From Phenylobacterium immobile (ATCC 35973) (lineage in GTDB: Bacteria > Pseudomonadota > Alphaproteobacteria > Caulobacterales > Caulobacteraceae): a stretch of DNA of 64,000 bases. Shown here piece by piece: positions 9,287 to 18,541 of the stretch. The stretch lies in NCBI RefSeq assembly GCF_001375595.1, contig NZ_CVJQ01000001.1, positions 806,001-870,000 of the forward strand. The letters run 5' to 3'. The position numbers were made by a program, and so were the translations under genes. Positions within the stretch are counted from its first letter, which is position 1; each line of letters starts with the position of its first letter. Under the pieces are notes generated by a model. That model saw nothing but the letters and a program-made list of their open reading frames with translations, did no database searches and was not told where the DNA came from.

Positions 9287-10249
9287 TCAGAAGCTGTAGA
9301 GGAGCGAGGCCCGGGTCGTGGTGTTCAGGTTCTCGCGGCTGAGGCGCCGGTCGCGCTCGAACTGAAGATTGTAGGAAAACCGCGCCTTCAGCGGACCGAA
9401 CAGCAGGGTCTCGACCGCGGTGGTCGACTTGGCGGTGGTCTGGCCGGTCTCGAGGTAGACCGCCCCGTCCTGGCTGACGGTGATCCGTTCGGACGGCAAC
9501 CAGCGGGCGTTCAGGCTGCCGCGCCCGGCGATGGTCGATTGCCGGTTCTGAGCGATGTAGTCGGTGCGGCGGAAGGCGGGACCGGCATCCAGCGAGAGCT
9601 TGAAATCGGGGCGGTCGACCGGATTGACGCCGAAGCCCACGCCCACCGTCACGCGATCCTGATAGCCGAGAAAGCGGTCGTGTTCGTACTGCGCCACGCC
9701 GAAGCTGTAGAGTCGCTCGTTCAGCCGCACCTGCGGCTCGTAGCCCGCGCCGTAGCGCTCGACGCTGCGCACGCCGTTGGTGTCCTGATAGTCGAAGCGG
9801 CCGTTGATGCGGTGGGTCCAGGTGGGCCCGGTGCGCGTCAGCCCGAGTGAGCCGTAGACGCCCAGGGTGTCGGTGTCGCCGGTGGCGCGGCTGCCGCCCA
9901 ATTCGGCGGCGCCTTTCCAGGGCGAGCGTTTCGAGGGCAGGGGCGCCACCAAGATGATATCCGGCGCCGTCGTCAGGTCGCCGGCTTCGGCGCGGACGAT
10001 GGCGGCCACGTCCTTCGGGACCTCGCGCGATAGAGCCTCGATCTCCTCGGCGCTGCTGGGCGCCGCCTGCTTGGCCACGGCGATCACCGCGGCGAAGACG
10101 GTGGGATCGTCACTTCGCGCGGCGGCGACGATCATGGCGCGGATGGCGTCCGGCACGGGTTCGGCGCGCGCCTCGCCCACTTGCGAGAGCCACAGCGTGA
10201 CGCCCGTCGTGAAGGCGGCGGCGGCGAAGGTGCGCGGGAGGATCGACAC
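9287..10249 (-). CDS. DUF481 outer-membrane beta-barrel protein
   Basis: A 320-aa secreted protein. After a signal peptide (residues 1-29, ending GEARA) comes a helical spacer, then from about residue 100 a repeating amphipathic strand pattern such as GGSRATGDTDTLGVYGSLGL. It ends in an aromatic C-terminus, LLYSF, as outer-membrane barrels do. The DUF481 (YdiY-like) assignment rests on this layout. The GTG at 10249 is chosen because it begins the signal peptide; the frame further upstream runs antisense to the cupin gene. Function unknown. Confidence 0.75.
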   Translation of the reverse strand: MSILPRTFAAAAFTTGVTLWLSQVGEARAEPVPDAIRAMIVAAARSDDPTVFAAVIAVAKQAAPSSAEEIEALSREVPKDVAAIVRAEAGDLTTAPDIILVAPLPSKRSPWKGAAELGGSRATGDTDTLGVYGSLGLTRTGPTWTHRINGRFDYQDTNGVRSVERYGAGYEPQVRLNERLYSFGVAQYEHDRFLGYQDRVTVGVGFGVNPVDRPDFKLSLDAGPAFRRTDYIAQNRQSTIAGRGSLNARWLPSERITVSQDGAVYLETGQTTAKSTTAVETLLFGPLKARFSYNLQFERDRRLSRENLNTTTRASLLYSF

Positions 10250-10357
10250 GGCGGCGAGCCTAGCCGCTGAGCGGGGCGAGGATGTGGCGCCGGGACCTGG
10301 AATGAAGGGTGAGGAACGCCCATTTGCCAAGCGCCGCCACAGAGCCAGGAGAGCGCC

Positions 10358-10747
10358 ATGAAGGGCTTCATCGACGATATTGAAACACTGACGACGGAGA
10401 ACACCGACTTCCGTCGTGTGCTTTACACCGGCAAGCACCTGCAACTGGTGCTTATGACGCTGCAGCCAGGCGAGGAGATTGGCGCGGAGACGCACGAGAC
10501 CCACGACCAGTTCTTCCGCATCGAATCCGGCTCCGGCGAAGTGCGGATCGATGGCGTGGCTACGCCGATCAAGGACGATGACGCCGTCATCGTTCCGGCC
10601 GGCGCCCTGCACAATGTCATCAACACCGGCTCAGAACCGCTGAAGCTCTACACCCTCTATGGCCCGCCCGAGCATCGCCACGACGTCGTTCATCCCACCA
10701 AGGCCGACGAGGCCGAAGAGCACTTCGACGGGATGACCAGCGAGTAG
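10358..10747 (+). CDS. Cupin domain protein
   Basis: A 129-aa single-domain cupin. The first cupin motif, G(X)5HxH(X)3-4E(X)6G, is visible as GAETHETHDQFFRIESGSG around residues 41-59, and the second as PAGALHNVINTG around residues 80-91, giving a metal site of three His and one Glu. The C-terminus TLYGPPEHRHDVVH is typical of stand-alone cupins near sugar or mannose-phosphate isomerase-like folds. Enzymatic role unknown. GGAGAGCGCC precedes the ATG. It is divergent from the DUF481 gene. Confidence 0.88.
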   Translation: MKGFIDDIETLTTENTDFRRVLYTGKHLQLVLMTLQPGEEIGAETHETHDQFFRIESGSGEVRIDGVATPIKDDDAVIVPAGALHNVINTGSEPLKLYTLYGPPEHRHDVVHPTKADEAEEHFDGMTSE

Positions 10748-10751
10748 GGCC

Positions 10752-13184
10752 CTAGAAGCCGAACTGGCGGTTGAACCGGATCCCAATAACGCGTGGCGCA
10801 ATGGGGAAGGTGTAGAAGGTGCGCACGTAAACCGTGCCGCCGTCGTCGTCGCTAACGGTCTGGTTGTAGCGCGGCGTGCCGGCCACCGCCGTCTCGGCGA
10901 ACTTGCCGAACAGGTTCTTGGCGTAGAGCGTCACATCCCAGACGCCGGAGGTGTCGCTGAGGGTCACCGAGGCGTCCGACACCGAATAGCCAGGCAGGGT
11001 GAGGGCGCCGCCGCGGTTGCCGATGCGCGAAAAGATCTTCGAGAGGCCCGAGACGTCGTAGTTGAACCGCAGCATCAGGTCGTCACGGACGGGCGTTTCA
11101 TAGGTGACTCCTAAGCTCGCCTGGTGGCGGGCGTGGCCGGGCAGGCGGTCACCTTTCAGGCCGGGGACCTGGATCGTGCCGAAGCCCGCGCCTTCCGATG
11201 GATCGGCGATCGTCGAGACGATGCCTGGGGCGTCGGCGGTCAGTTTGGCGTCAGTGTAGGCGTACGTCCCGCGCAGCGTCAGGCCCTGGGCGATACGGCC
11301 GGTGAACGAGCCTTCGAAGCCCTTCGTCTCGGCGCCCTCGCCATTCTTGGTGATCGGCGAGGCGCCGTTCACCGTGGCCGACAGCAGCTGGGGCTTCGAC
11401 CATTTGATGTAGTAGACATTGCCGTTCAGGATGAGCCGCCCGCCCATCCAGCTGGTCTTCAGCCCCAGCTCGTAGTTTGTGGTCTTGTCCGGCGAATAAT
11501 CGATCTCGTCGGGCAACGCGCAGACGTTCTGGAAGTCGCCGATCGGGTCGGGGCAGGCAGCGATGCCGTTGCCGCCGCCGATGCGGTAGCCCTGGCTCAG
11601 CGTAAAGTAGCCCAGTGCGTCGGGGGTGAATGCGTAGGACGTATTGAATTTGTAGAGGAAGCCGCTGTCTTTCTGCCCGTCTTCCTCGAATGCAAGGTCG
11701 ACGCCGTCGGGCCCCCGCTCGCCCAGGATTGAGGTATAGAGCAGCGGAAAGTCGGTCGCGGTGTTGGTGACCAGCTTGTAGGAATAGTAGCGTAGGCCGC
11801 CGGTGACCTGCCAGTCGGGCGTGATCTGGTAGGTGGCCTCACCGAAGCCGGAGAGTTGCTCGACCTTGCTGCTGCCGGCCGCATAATACTCCAGGCTGTC
11901 GGGCCGGTACTGGCCGCCGGCGCCCCAGACATCAACCACGTAACGGTCGAACAGCGGGGTGAACTCCTTGGAGTAGCTGTTGGACTTGTAGCGTGAGGCG
12001 AACCCGCCCACGAGCCAGGAGAGCGGCCCCTCTGTCTTCGAGACCAGTCGCACCTCCTGGGTGATGGTCTCGTCGTTCTGGTCCTCCAGGGTGAACGCCG
12101 AGAAGCTCGGGAAGGTCTCGTAGGAATATTCCAGGGTGATCAGGAGGTTCGTCTGGTCACGCTGGCCGGTCTCGCGGAAGCGCGCATAGCCGGTGGCGGA
12201 CGTCAGCTCGGCGAAGCCGAGGTCGGCGGTCATCTCCAGGGCGAAGAGCTCGTTCTTGCGGTCGTTGGGCTCCTCGTATCGCGCCGTCGAGACGTATTTG
12301 CCCACGGGAATCAGGCCCCGGGCAGAGCTCATGGTGCGGCCCTCTGAGTGCTGGTCCTGATAGTAGTATGTCAGGTTCGCGTCGAAGCGATCGGAGGGCT
12401 TCCAGCGTAGCCCTAGCCGCCCTGAGACTGTGCTCTCGCCATTGGCGTCCGTGACTTGTTTGAGGTCGTAGCCGGGCGCGGAGGGATCGATGATGTCAGG
12501 GTCGGAGACGCCGGGCGTCTTGACCACATAGTTGTAGTCTATGAAGCCGCTGTCGCCGGTGTAGTCCAGTGAGCCCCGCAGAGCGAAGGTGTCGCTGAGC
12601 GGCAGGTTCACCGTCGCGCCAAATTCCCCGCTGACCGAGGAGGCCTTGGCGTACTGGTAGCCGTCGCCGCGCAGCGAAACTGTGGTCTGACCGAACTGCG
12701 GGCGTGTCGGGATGTAGCGGATGGCCCCCGCCATCGTGCCCTCGCCGTAGAGGGTGCCTTGCGGGCCCAGCAGGAATTCGACCCGCTCCATGTCGTTGAG
12801 CTTGAGGTCGATGTAGATCGGGATATCGCCCAGATAGGTCGAAACTAGGCCGCCGGCGTTATTGCCGAGGCTGTCGGTCTGGTTCAGGGCGTCGGCGTTC
12901 AAGCCGCGGACAATGATCCGGTCGGAGGTGCGCCCGCCGCCGTCGACCAGGTGGACGCCGGGGATGGTGTTGGCGATCTGCGCCAGGTCGGCGGCGCCGC
13001 GCCGCTGCAACTCAGCCGCGCCGACAGCGGCGATATTCAAGGGCACTTCCTGAAGGATCGCCTCGCGACGCGTGCCAGTAACGATCAACTCGTCGACATC
13101 CTGGGCGCGGGCGCCTCCGGCGAGGGCGAGGATACTGATGGAACCGAGAAGCGCTGCGCGGCGCGTCGAAAAGGTCTGGCGCAT
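10752..13184 (-). CDS. TonB-dependent outer-membrane receptor
   Basis: An 810-aa receptor with a signal peptide (residues 1-27), a TonB-box-like stretch DELIVTGTRR at about 31-40, a plug domain with IPGVHLVDGGG and VEFLLGPQGTLYGEGTMAGAIRY, and a 22-strand barrel region ending in FNRQFGF. It imports an unknown ligand across the outer membrane using TonB energy. The plug motif EFLLGPQGTLYGEG is the form found in the large Caulobacterales/Sphingomonadales receptor expansion. It is divergent from a TPR-sulfotransferase, a pairing that recurs in these bacteria. Confidence 0.93.
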   Translation of the reverse strand: MRQTFSTRRAALLGSISILALAGGARAQDVDELIVTGTRREAILQEVPLNIAAVGAAELQRRGAADLAQIANTIPGVHLVDGGGRTSDRIIVRGLNADALNQTDSLGNNAGGLVSTYLGDIPIYIDLKLNDMERVEFLLGPQGTLYGEGTMAGAIRYIPTRPQFGQTTVSLRGDGYQYAKASSVSGEFGATVNLPLSDTFALRGSLDYTGDSGFIDYNYVVKTPGVSDPDIIDPSAPGYDLKQVTDANGESTVSGRLGLRWKPSDRFDANLTYYYQDQHSEGRTMSSARGLIPVGKYVSTARYEEPNDRKNELFALEMTADLGFAELTSATGYARFRETGQRDQTNLLITLEYSYETFPSFSAFTLEDQNDETITQEVRLVSKTEGPLSWLVGGFASRYKSNSYSKEFTPLFDRYVVDVWGAGGQYRPDSLEYYAAGSSKVEQLSGFGEATYQITPDWQVTGGLRYYSYKLVTNTATDFPLLYTSILGERGPDGVDLAFEEDGQKDSGFLYKFNTSYAFTPDALGYFTLSQGYRIGGGNGIAACPDPIGDFQNVCALPDEIDYSPDKTTNYELGLKTSWMGGRLILNGNVYYIKWSKPQLLSATVNGASPITKNGEGAETKGFEGSFTGRIAQGLTLRGTYAYTDAKLTADAPGIVSTIADPSEGAGFGTIQVPGLKGDRLPGHARHQASLGVTYETPVRDDLMLRFNYDVSGLSKIFSRIGNRGGALTLPGYSVSDASVTLSDTSGVWDVTLYAKNLFGKFAETAVAGTPRYNQTVSDDDGGTVYVRTFYTFPIAPRVIGIRFNRQFGF

Positions 13185-13311
13185 TGGCGAACATCCTCCT
13201 CCAATATCGAACTGTCACAGTCGACGACGCGGACGCCGAGGGGCAACGGTTGGAGGGGAAACGCCCTAAGGGAATGCCAATGCTTGCATTGTTCTTGCAC
13301 ACGCCGCCGCC

Positions 13312-15021
13312 ATGAACGGGCATAATTCGGTGCCGAACGCCCTAAAAGAGGCCGAACGCTTGTTGGCGCAGGGCGCATACCAAGCGGCCCACCGACTCTG
13401 CTTGGACCTGCTTAACAGGGACGCGGGACTCGCCAGGGCCTGGTTCATCCTGGCCATGATCGCCGCCGACCATGACCGCTTCGACCGCGCCGCGGAGTTG
13501 CTGCGGCGCGCCGCCGCCCTCGATCCTGCCGATGCGCGTACGCTCGCCCACCTTGGCCGCGCCCTGATCGCGCTCAATCAGCAGGCCGAGGCGATCGATG
13601 CGGCCGAGGGTGCGGCCGCGCTCACGCCAGGCGATCCCTTGACGTTGGACACTATCGGCGTGGTCTTCAGCCGCGCCGGCCTGCATGCTCGCGCCGTACC
13701 GTTCTTCGAGGCGGCCGCCAAGGCTCGGCCGGACAATGCGGCCTTCCTCTACAACCTGGCGGCGTCGCGGCAGTTCTCAGGCGACTTCGCCGGCGCGGAG
13801 GCCGCCTATGCCGCCTGCCTGGCGCTGGAGCCCGGCCACTACCGCGCCTGGTCCTCGCGGGTGGCGCTCAGCCGGCAGACGCCCGGCGCCAACCACGCCG
13901 CCAAGCTTGAGGCCCTGTTCGCACAGCCCTCGGCTGACGCCGACCGCGCCCTCCATATCGGCCACGCCCTGGCCAAGACCTTCGAGGACCTAGGTCAGCC
14001 GGAGGCGGCGCTCGGCTGGCTGGTCCGCGCCAAGGCGGCCAAGCGCGACGCAGCGGCCCATGATCCGGCGCGGGACGAAGCCCTGTTCGCGGCGGCGGCG
14101 CGGACGGCGCCAGCGACGGCGAGAAGACGGTCCAGTTCGGATCTGCCGGTCTTTGTCGTGGGCCTCCCGCGGACCGGCACGACCCTCGTCGATCGCATCA
14201 TCTCAAGCCACCCGCAGGCCGCCAGCGCCGGCGAACTGACCAATTTCGCCCTGATCGCCAAGCGCGCGGCCCACACGCCGTCCAATCTGGTGCTCGATCC
14301 GGAAACTCTGGACGCGGCAGGCCGGCTGGATCTCGCCTCGGTCGGCGAGGCCTATGTGGAGAGTCTGGCGGCCTTGCGCGGCGACGCGCGCCGCCTGGTC
14401 GACAAGATGCCGCTCAATGTCTTCTACGCCGGCCTGATCCACCGCGCCTTGCCGGACGCCCGCATCGTCTGTCTCCGGCGCGACCCGATGGACGCCTGCC
14501 TCGCCAACTATCGACAACTCTTCGCCACGGCCTTCTCCTACTACGCCTACGGCTACGATCTGGAGCATGTTGGCCGCTACTACCTGGGGTTCGATCGGCT
14601 GGTCGCCCATTGGCGCGCGACCCTGCCCGCCGATCGCTTCACCGAGGTGGCCTACGAGGACATCGTCGCCGACCAGGAGGGTGAGACGCGCAGGCTCTTG
14701 GACTTCTGCGGCCTCGACTTCGATCCGGCCTGTCTCGCTTTCCATGAGAACGCCGCGCCTGTGGCGACCGCCAGCTCCGTCCAGGTGCGCCAGCCGCTCT
14801 ACGCCTCATCCATCGGCCGCTGGCGGCGCTATGGAGCGGGACTGGATCCCTTGCGCCGGGTGCTGGAGGCGGGCGGCCTGACCCTCGATCCCCTGAGGTC
14901 AATGGAACTTGAGCGCCACGGCGAAGGTTGCCGTGAGGATGCGCACCATCCTCATCCTGGCGGTTCTGGCCGCCCTGGCCGGTCCGGCTCTTGCGGGTCC
15001 CACCGGCAAGGGGGCGCCTGA
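13312..15021 (+). CDS. TPR-repeat sulfotransferase family protein
   Basis: A 569-aa protein. Residues 1-230 are tandem tetratricopeptide repeats (for example ADARTLAHLGRALIALNQ). Residues 275-530 are a sulfotransferase domain with the 5'-PAPS loop FVVGLPRTGTTLVDR near 281 and the 3'-PAPS segment RIVCLRRDPMDACLANY near 384. Members sulfate peptides or glycans; the acceptor here is unknown. The last 40 or so residues are Gly/His/Arg-rich and overlap the next gene by 83 bases, so the natural C-terminus may be nearer residue 525. It is divergent from a TonB receptor. Confidence 0.9.
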   Translation: MNGHNSVPNALKEAERLLAQGAYQAAHRLCLDLLNRDAGLARAWFILAMIAADHDRFDRAAELLRRAAALDPADARTLAHLGRALIALNQQAEAIDAAEGAAALTPGDPLTLDTIGVVFSRAGLHARAVPFFEAAAKARPDNAAFLYNLAASRQFSGDFAGAEAAYAACLALEPGHYRAWSSRVALSRQTPGANHAAKLEALFAQPSADADRALHIGHALAKTFEDLGQPEAALGWLVRAKAAKRDAAAHDPARDEALFAAAARTAPATARRRSSSDLPVFVVGLPRTGTTLVDRIISSHPQAASAGELTNFALIAKRAAHTPSNLVLDPETLDAAGRLDLASVGEAYVESLAALRGDARRLVDKMPLNVFYAGLIHRALPDARIVCLRRDPMDACLANYRQLFATAFSYYAYGYDLEHVGRYYLGFDRLVAHWRATLPADRFTEVAYEDIVADQEGETRRLLDFCGLDFDPACLAFHENAAPVATASSVQVRQPLYASSIGRWRRYGAGLDPLRRVLEAGGLTLDPLRSMELERHGEGCREDAHHPHPGGSGRPGRSGSCGSHRQGGA

Positions 15022-15325
15022 GCACGGCTGGGCGCCCGGTCGATACGAGGACGGTCGCTGGATCGCAGGGCCCGTTCAGGGTCGTTACGATGAGCAGGGC
15101 CGATGGGTCGCCGGGGCGGCGGCCGGGCGGGTGGGACCAGCCGGCGTTTGGCTGCCAAACGCTGCGCCAGGTTATTGGGACGACCAAGGCCGTTGGCGCG
15201 CCGGCGCGGTCATGGGCGATTATGATGCGCAGGGTCGCTGGCGCACGACGGCGCCGGGCGTCGATCCTGCGGCCTCGACGCCGCTGATGCGGCCCGGCAT
15301 GGCGCCGCCGCGCCCCAAACGTTAG
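14939..15325 (+). CDS. Secreted protein with YDxxGRW repeats
   Basis: A 128-aa protein with a short signal peptide (residues 1-19, ending GPALAG). The mature part is built from an imperfect repeat of about 17-22 residues with the cores YEDGRW, YDEQGRW, WDDQGRW and YDAQGRW, then a Pro-rich basic tail. I do not recognise a named family. Such short Gly/Trp repeats suggest a surface or cell-wall-facing role, which is inference only. The ATG at 14939 sits inside the end of the sulfotransferase gene. A TTG ten codons upstream is the alternative start. Confidence 0.6.
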   Translation: MRTILILAVLAALAGPALAGPTGKGAPEHGWAPGRYEDGRWIAGPVQGRYDEQGRWVAGAAAGRVGPAGVWLPNAAPGYWDDQGRWRAGAVMGDYDAQGRWRTTAPGVDPAASTPLMRPGMAPPRPKR

Positions 15326-15373
15326 GATCATTACCGAGGGGCCGATCGGGCCTCGCTAGGCGTCTTCCTCAAA

Positions 15374-16681
15374 ATGCTGCTCTTCGCGTCGACCGTGGTG
15401 CTCTTCCTGGTGCTCCTGAACGGTCTCTTCGCCATGTCCGAGATGGCTCTCGTTTCCGCGCGGCGGCCCAAGATGCAGGCCAACGCCGACCGCGGGGATC
15501 GCGGCGCGGCCATCGCCCTCCGCCTGTCCGAAGATCCGACCCGGTTCCTGTCGGCCGTGCAGGTCGGCATCACCCTGATCGGCATTCTCGCCGGCGCCTA
15601 CGGCCAGGCGACGATCGCGGGCGAACTCGACCAGATGATCGAGGCTAACGCTGTCCTGGCGCCCATCGTCGGCGCCTATTCCGAGCAGATCTCCACTGCG
15701 GTCGTCGTGGTCTTGCTGACCTACTTCTCGTTGATCCTTGGGGAGCTGGTGCCCAAGCGGCTGGCCCAGATTCACCCCGAGCCGATCGCCAGCCTGGTGG
15801 CCGCTCCACTGTCGCTGATGGCCAGGGCGCTGCACCCGTTCGTCAGCCTGCTGACGCTGTCGACGGCCGGCGTGCTGGCGCTGTTCAGGGTGCGCGACAG
15901 CGACGGTTCGGCCGTCACCCAGGAAGAGGTCGAGACCGTCCTGGCGGAGGGCGCCGGCGCCGGCATCATCGAGCCGCAGGAGCGGGCGATGATGCACGAG
16001 GTGATGCGGCTGGGGGACCGCGCCGTGCGCGCGGCCATGACGCCCCGGGTCGACGTTTATTGGATCTCGCTGGACGATCCGGAGGAGACGATCCGGCAGG
16101 AGCTGCGCGCATGTCCCTATTCACGCCTGGTCCTAGCCCGCGGCCACGACTTCGACAGTCCGCTGGGGGTGGTCCACAAGAAGGATGTCGCCGACGCTTT
16201 GCTCGCTGGCCAGACGCTGGACCTGGGAAGCCTGGCGCGCGAGCCGATCTACATCCCCGAGACGACCTCGATGCTGAGCGCCCTCGCCCAGTTGCAGGGC
16301 TCCAGGGTGCACATGGCCTTCGTCGTCGATGAGTTCGGCGGCCTGGAGGGCGTGGTCACCCCTACCGACCTTCTCGAAATGATCGCCGGCGACTTCAACG
16401 AAGCCCACGACCGCGGCTCGGCCAGCATCGCGCCGCAGGCCGACGGCTCCTTCCTGGTGGACGGCTCGGCGGATTGGCTGGAGTTGTCCGACGTGCTCGA
16501 GGAGCAGTTTGAGGAGGGCGGCTTCCATACCGCCGCGGGCCTGGTTCTCCACCGCTTCGAACGCTTCCCGCGGCAAGGCGAGATCATCCAGATCGGTCGC
16601 TATCAGGTGGAGGTGATCAAGATGGATGAACGGCGGATCGAGAAGCTGTCGTTCCGGCCGACCCGCAAGCGCTCAGCGTGA
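15374..16681 (+). CDS. CorC/HlyC-type CNNM and CBS membrane protein
   Basis: A 435-aa integral membrane protein of the hemolysin C/CorC family. It has an N-terminal CNNM (DUF21) domain with transmembrane helices over about residues 1-190, a CBS pair over about 205-340 (VVHKKDVADALL, FVVDEFGGLEGVVTPTDLLE) and a C-terminal CorC_HlyC domain (about 350-430). Relatives contribute to magnesium and cobalt handling. The GTG of the next gene overlaps its TGA (GTGA), which indicates translational coupling to the acetyltransferase. Confidence 0.92.
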   Translation: MLLFASTVVLFLVLLNGLFAMSEMALVSARRPKMQANADRGDRGAAIALRLSEDPTRFLSAVQVGITLIGILAGAYGQATIAGELDQMIEANAVLAPIVGAYSEQISTAVVVVLLTYFSLILGELVPKRLAQIHPEPIASLVAAPLSLMARALHPFVSLLTLSTAGVLALFRVRDSDGSAVTQEEVETVLAEGAGAGIIEPQERAMMHEVMRLGDRAVRAAMTPRVDVYWISLDDPEETIRQELRACPYSRLVLARGHDFDSPLGVVHKKDVADALLAGQTLDLGSLAREPIYIPETTSMLSALAQLQGSRVHMAFVVDEFGGLEGVVTPTDLLEMIAGDFNEAHDRGSASIAPQADGSFLVDGSADWLELSDVLEEQFEEGGFHTAAGLVLHRFERFPRQGEIIQIGRYQVEVIKMDERRIEKLSFRPTRKRSA

Positions 16682-17160
16682 TCATCCGAACGGCCAATCC
16701 GCAAGATCACGCCGCGATCTGGTCCATCATCGGGCCGGTGATCGGCAGCGGGGAGACCTATGCGCTCGAGCGGCGAATGAATGAAACGGAGGCCTTGGCC
16801 TATTGGTTCGGCGCGGACAAACAGACCTTCGTCGCTGAGCACGAGGGCGAGATCCTCGGGACCTATTACCTTCGCGCCAATCAGGCCGGCGGCGGCGGCC
16901 ACGTGTGCAACGCCGGCTTCATGACCGCCGCGAACGCCACCGGTCGCGGCGTCGCCCGGACCATGGCGCAGCATGCCATGGCTCAGGCCAAGGTGCAGGG
17001 CTTCCTCGCCATGCAGTTCAACCTGGTGGTCATCACCAATGAGCGCGCCGTGCGGTTATGGCGCAGTCTCGGCTTCGAGACCGTCGGCCGTTTGCCCCGC
17101 GCCTTCGACCATCCGACCGCAGGGCTGGTGGACGCCCTGGTGATGTTCCGGGCGCTGTGA
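16678..17160 (+). CDS. GNAT-family N-acetyltransferase
   Basis: A 160-aa acetyltransferase of the GNAT fold, predicted to move an acetyl group from acetyl-CoA to an amine. The acetyl-CoA loop region is seen around residues 85-100 (MTAANATGRGVARTMAQHA, matching the Q/RxxGxG/A pattern), followed by a beta-bulge motif near NLVVITNERAVRLWRSLGFE. The substrate is unknown. The start is GTG, overlapping the CorC gene stop by four bases, so the pair is likely one transcript. Confidence 0.9.
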   Translation: MIIRTANPQDHAAIWSIIGPVIGSGETYALERRMNETEALAYWFGADKQTFVAEHEGEILGTYYLRANQAGGGGHVCNAGFMTAANATGRGVARTMAQHAMAQAKVQGFLAMQFNLVVITNERAVRLWRSLGFETVGRLPRAFDHPTAGLVDALVMFRAL

Positions 17161-17167
17161 AGGCCGG

Positions 17168-17788
17168 CTAGGCCAGACGAAGGCTGGGGAACCCGGCGTA
17201 GCGCTCGGCGTGGCCACCTTCGTGGTTCGGCATCCCCGGCTTGGTCAGGCATCCGCGCGGGGCGACGTAGCTGTCGATCCTTCGCGCCGGAACCTCGCGC
17301 CAGTTGATGTTGAACGCGGCCAGCTTGGGAAAGAACAGAAGGCGCGAGTAGGGGAGGTGGTCGTGGATCCACCACGCCAGCGACCGCCAGTCCGCGCCCG
17401 CGTCATAGCGCTCGGCGAACCAGGGCACGACGATGCTCGCCGTCGCGCCCATCCGACCCTGCGCATCGCGCCGGTCCCAGATATGGCCGCCGTAGTTGGC
17501 CTCGTTGCTCGCACAGTTCAGGCGATTGGCGTTGCCGAAGGCGTTCACGCTGGGCGAACGGTAGGCCGAGCGGATGGCGATCCGACCGAAGGTGGCGTTC
17601 AGAGGCTCGAGCAACTCCTCGCAAAGCCGCGTGCCGGCGGCGATAGCGAGATCGGGATCATCCGGGATGTTAGGCATCCCATAGAGGTTGGCGATCTCGC
17701 TGTAGAGGAAGTCGCGCATGAAGAAGTTCGGCGAGAGACGCACTCTGCCAAGATCCTCAAGCGCCGGGACGGACTTTGGTGATTTCAC
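17168..17788 (-). CDS. Peptidase M15-like hypothetical protein
   Basis: A 206-aa cytosolic-looking protein without a signal peptide. The segment [15 protein letters not shown], then a conserved-looking GGHIWD and a WWIHDH motif, resembles the layout of M15/YcbK-like zinc D-Ala-D-Ala peptidases: SxYRSP, then HxxxD, then HxH. The spacing is not a textbook match and the zinc ligands are uncertain. Function is therefore only suggested. It is convergent with the acetyltransferase and its start lies 88 bases from tRNA-Ala. Confidence 0.7.
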   Translation of the reverse strand: MKSPKSVPALEDLGRVRLSPNFFMRDFLYSEIANLYGMPNIPDDPDLAIAAGTRLCEELLEPLNATFGRIAIRSAYRSPSVNAFGNANRLNCASNEANYGGHIWDRRDAQGRMGATASIVVPWFAERYDAGADWRSLAWWIHDHLPYSRLLFFPKLAAFNINWREVPARRIDSYVAPRGCLTKPGMPNHEGGHAERYAGFPSLRLA

Positions 17789-17876
17789 GCACGTCCTCGC
17801 AACCGCGCCGCATCGGCGGCGGCATTGACTGTGAAGGTATCTGGAATTCCTGGGGTGCGACCAATCCGAAAAGGAT

Positions 17877-17952
17877 TGGTGGAGCCGAGGGGAGTCGAAC
17901 CCCTGACCTCCTCATTGCGAACGAGGCGCTCTACCAACTGAGCTACGGCCCC
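17877..17952 (-). tRNA. tRNA-Ala(CGC)
   Basis: A complete 76-nt cloverleaf on the minus strand, with CCA encoded. The acceptor stem GGGGCCG/CGGCTCC contains the G3-U70 pair that defines alanine identity. The anticodon stem CCTCG/TGAGG holds the loop TTCGCAA, giving anticodon CGC (reads GCG). The T loop is TTCGACT. Confidence 0.96.
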
Positions 17953-18056
17953 AGGAAGGCGCGGAATAAGACGACTGAGCGGGGGTCTGTCAAGGCGGTT
18001 GTCGCCGCGTCGTCGCGCGCTTCACCGCCAAGGCAAAGACAGCTAGAAGGGGCCCC

Positions 18057-18362
18057 ATGGGCTCCTTCCTCTACTACGTCATCTCGACGATCCTCACCCT
18101 GCTGATCTGGGCGATCATCATCAACGCGATTATGTCGTGGCTGGTCGCATTCAATGTGATCAATCTGCGCAACCGCTTCGTCTACAACGTGCAGCGCGTG
18201 CTCGACGCTGTCACCCGGCCGGTGCTGGCGCCCTTCCAGCGCTTCATTCCGCCGCTGGGCGGCATCGACCTCAGCCCGATCGTGGCCATCATTATCCTGC
18301 AGGGCGTCAGCCGCTACCTGCTGCCATGGCTCTTCCAGCCGGTCATCGCCGCGATCGGCTGA
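18057..18362 (+). CDS. YggT-family membrane protein
   Basis: A 101-aa protein with two YggT-type halves. Each is a hydrophobic helix (about residues 5-30 and 70-98), joined by the polar segment [31 protein letters not shown], which is the family signature (split here by the motifs [11 protein letters not shown] and [10 protein letters not shown]). YggT proteins are linked to cell division and K+ or osmotic tolerance, but the biochemical role is not settled. GGGGCC precedes the ATG. It is divergent from the tRNA-Ala gene. Confidence 0.9.
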   Translation: MGSFLYYVISTILTLLIWAIIINAIMSWLVAFNVINLRNRFVYNVQRVLDAVTRPVLAPFQRFIPPLGGIDLSPIVAIIILQGVSRYLLPWLFQPVIAAIG

Positions 18363-18460
18363 TTTCACCAACCGCCGATCTTTTTCGCGCGTGAGGCGGA
18401 ACTGGATTCCGCCGGCCGCATTCTTAATGACAAGCCATCGTCGACAAGGTCGGCAGGCTT

Positions 18461-18513
18461 GATCGGCCCGGTTCGCCCAGGCATCCCCCCCGACCATGGC
18501 GGCCGGGCCGATC
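18461..18513. repeat. Inverted repeat with 31-nt loop
   Basis: Arms GATCGGCCCGG (18461-18471) and CCGGGCCGATC (18503-18513) are perfectly complementary, with one more pair outside. The 31-nt loop is C/G rich. It lies between yggT and the sirtuin gene. It could be a transcript-end structure for yggT, although no T tract follows, or a structured RNA. Confidence 0.6.
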
Positions 18514-18541
18514 ACCTCTCTCCCAAATTTCCATGACAAAA

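Noticed and set aside
10250-10612. N-terminal extension of the DUF481 protein
   Set aside because: It runs antisense to the cupin gene; the signal peptide begins at the GTG at 10249.
18430-18540. SRP (4.5S) RNA or another known structured RNA in the yggT-sirtuin gap
   Set aside because: The conserved SRP tetraloop and core are missing, so only an unassigned hairpin is reported.
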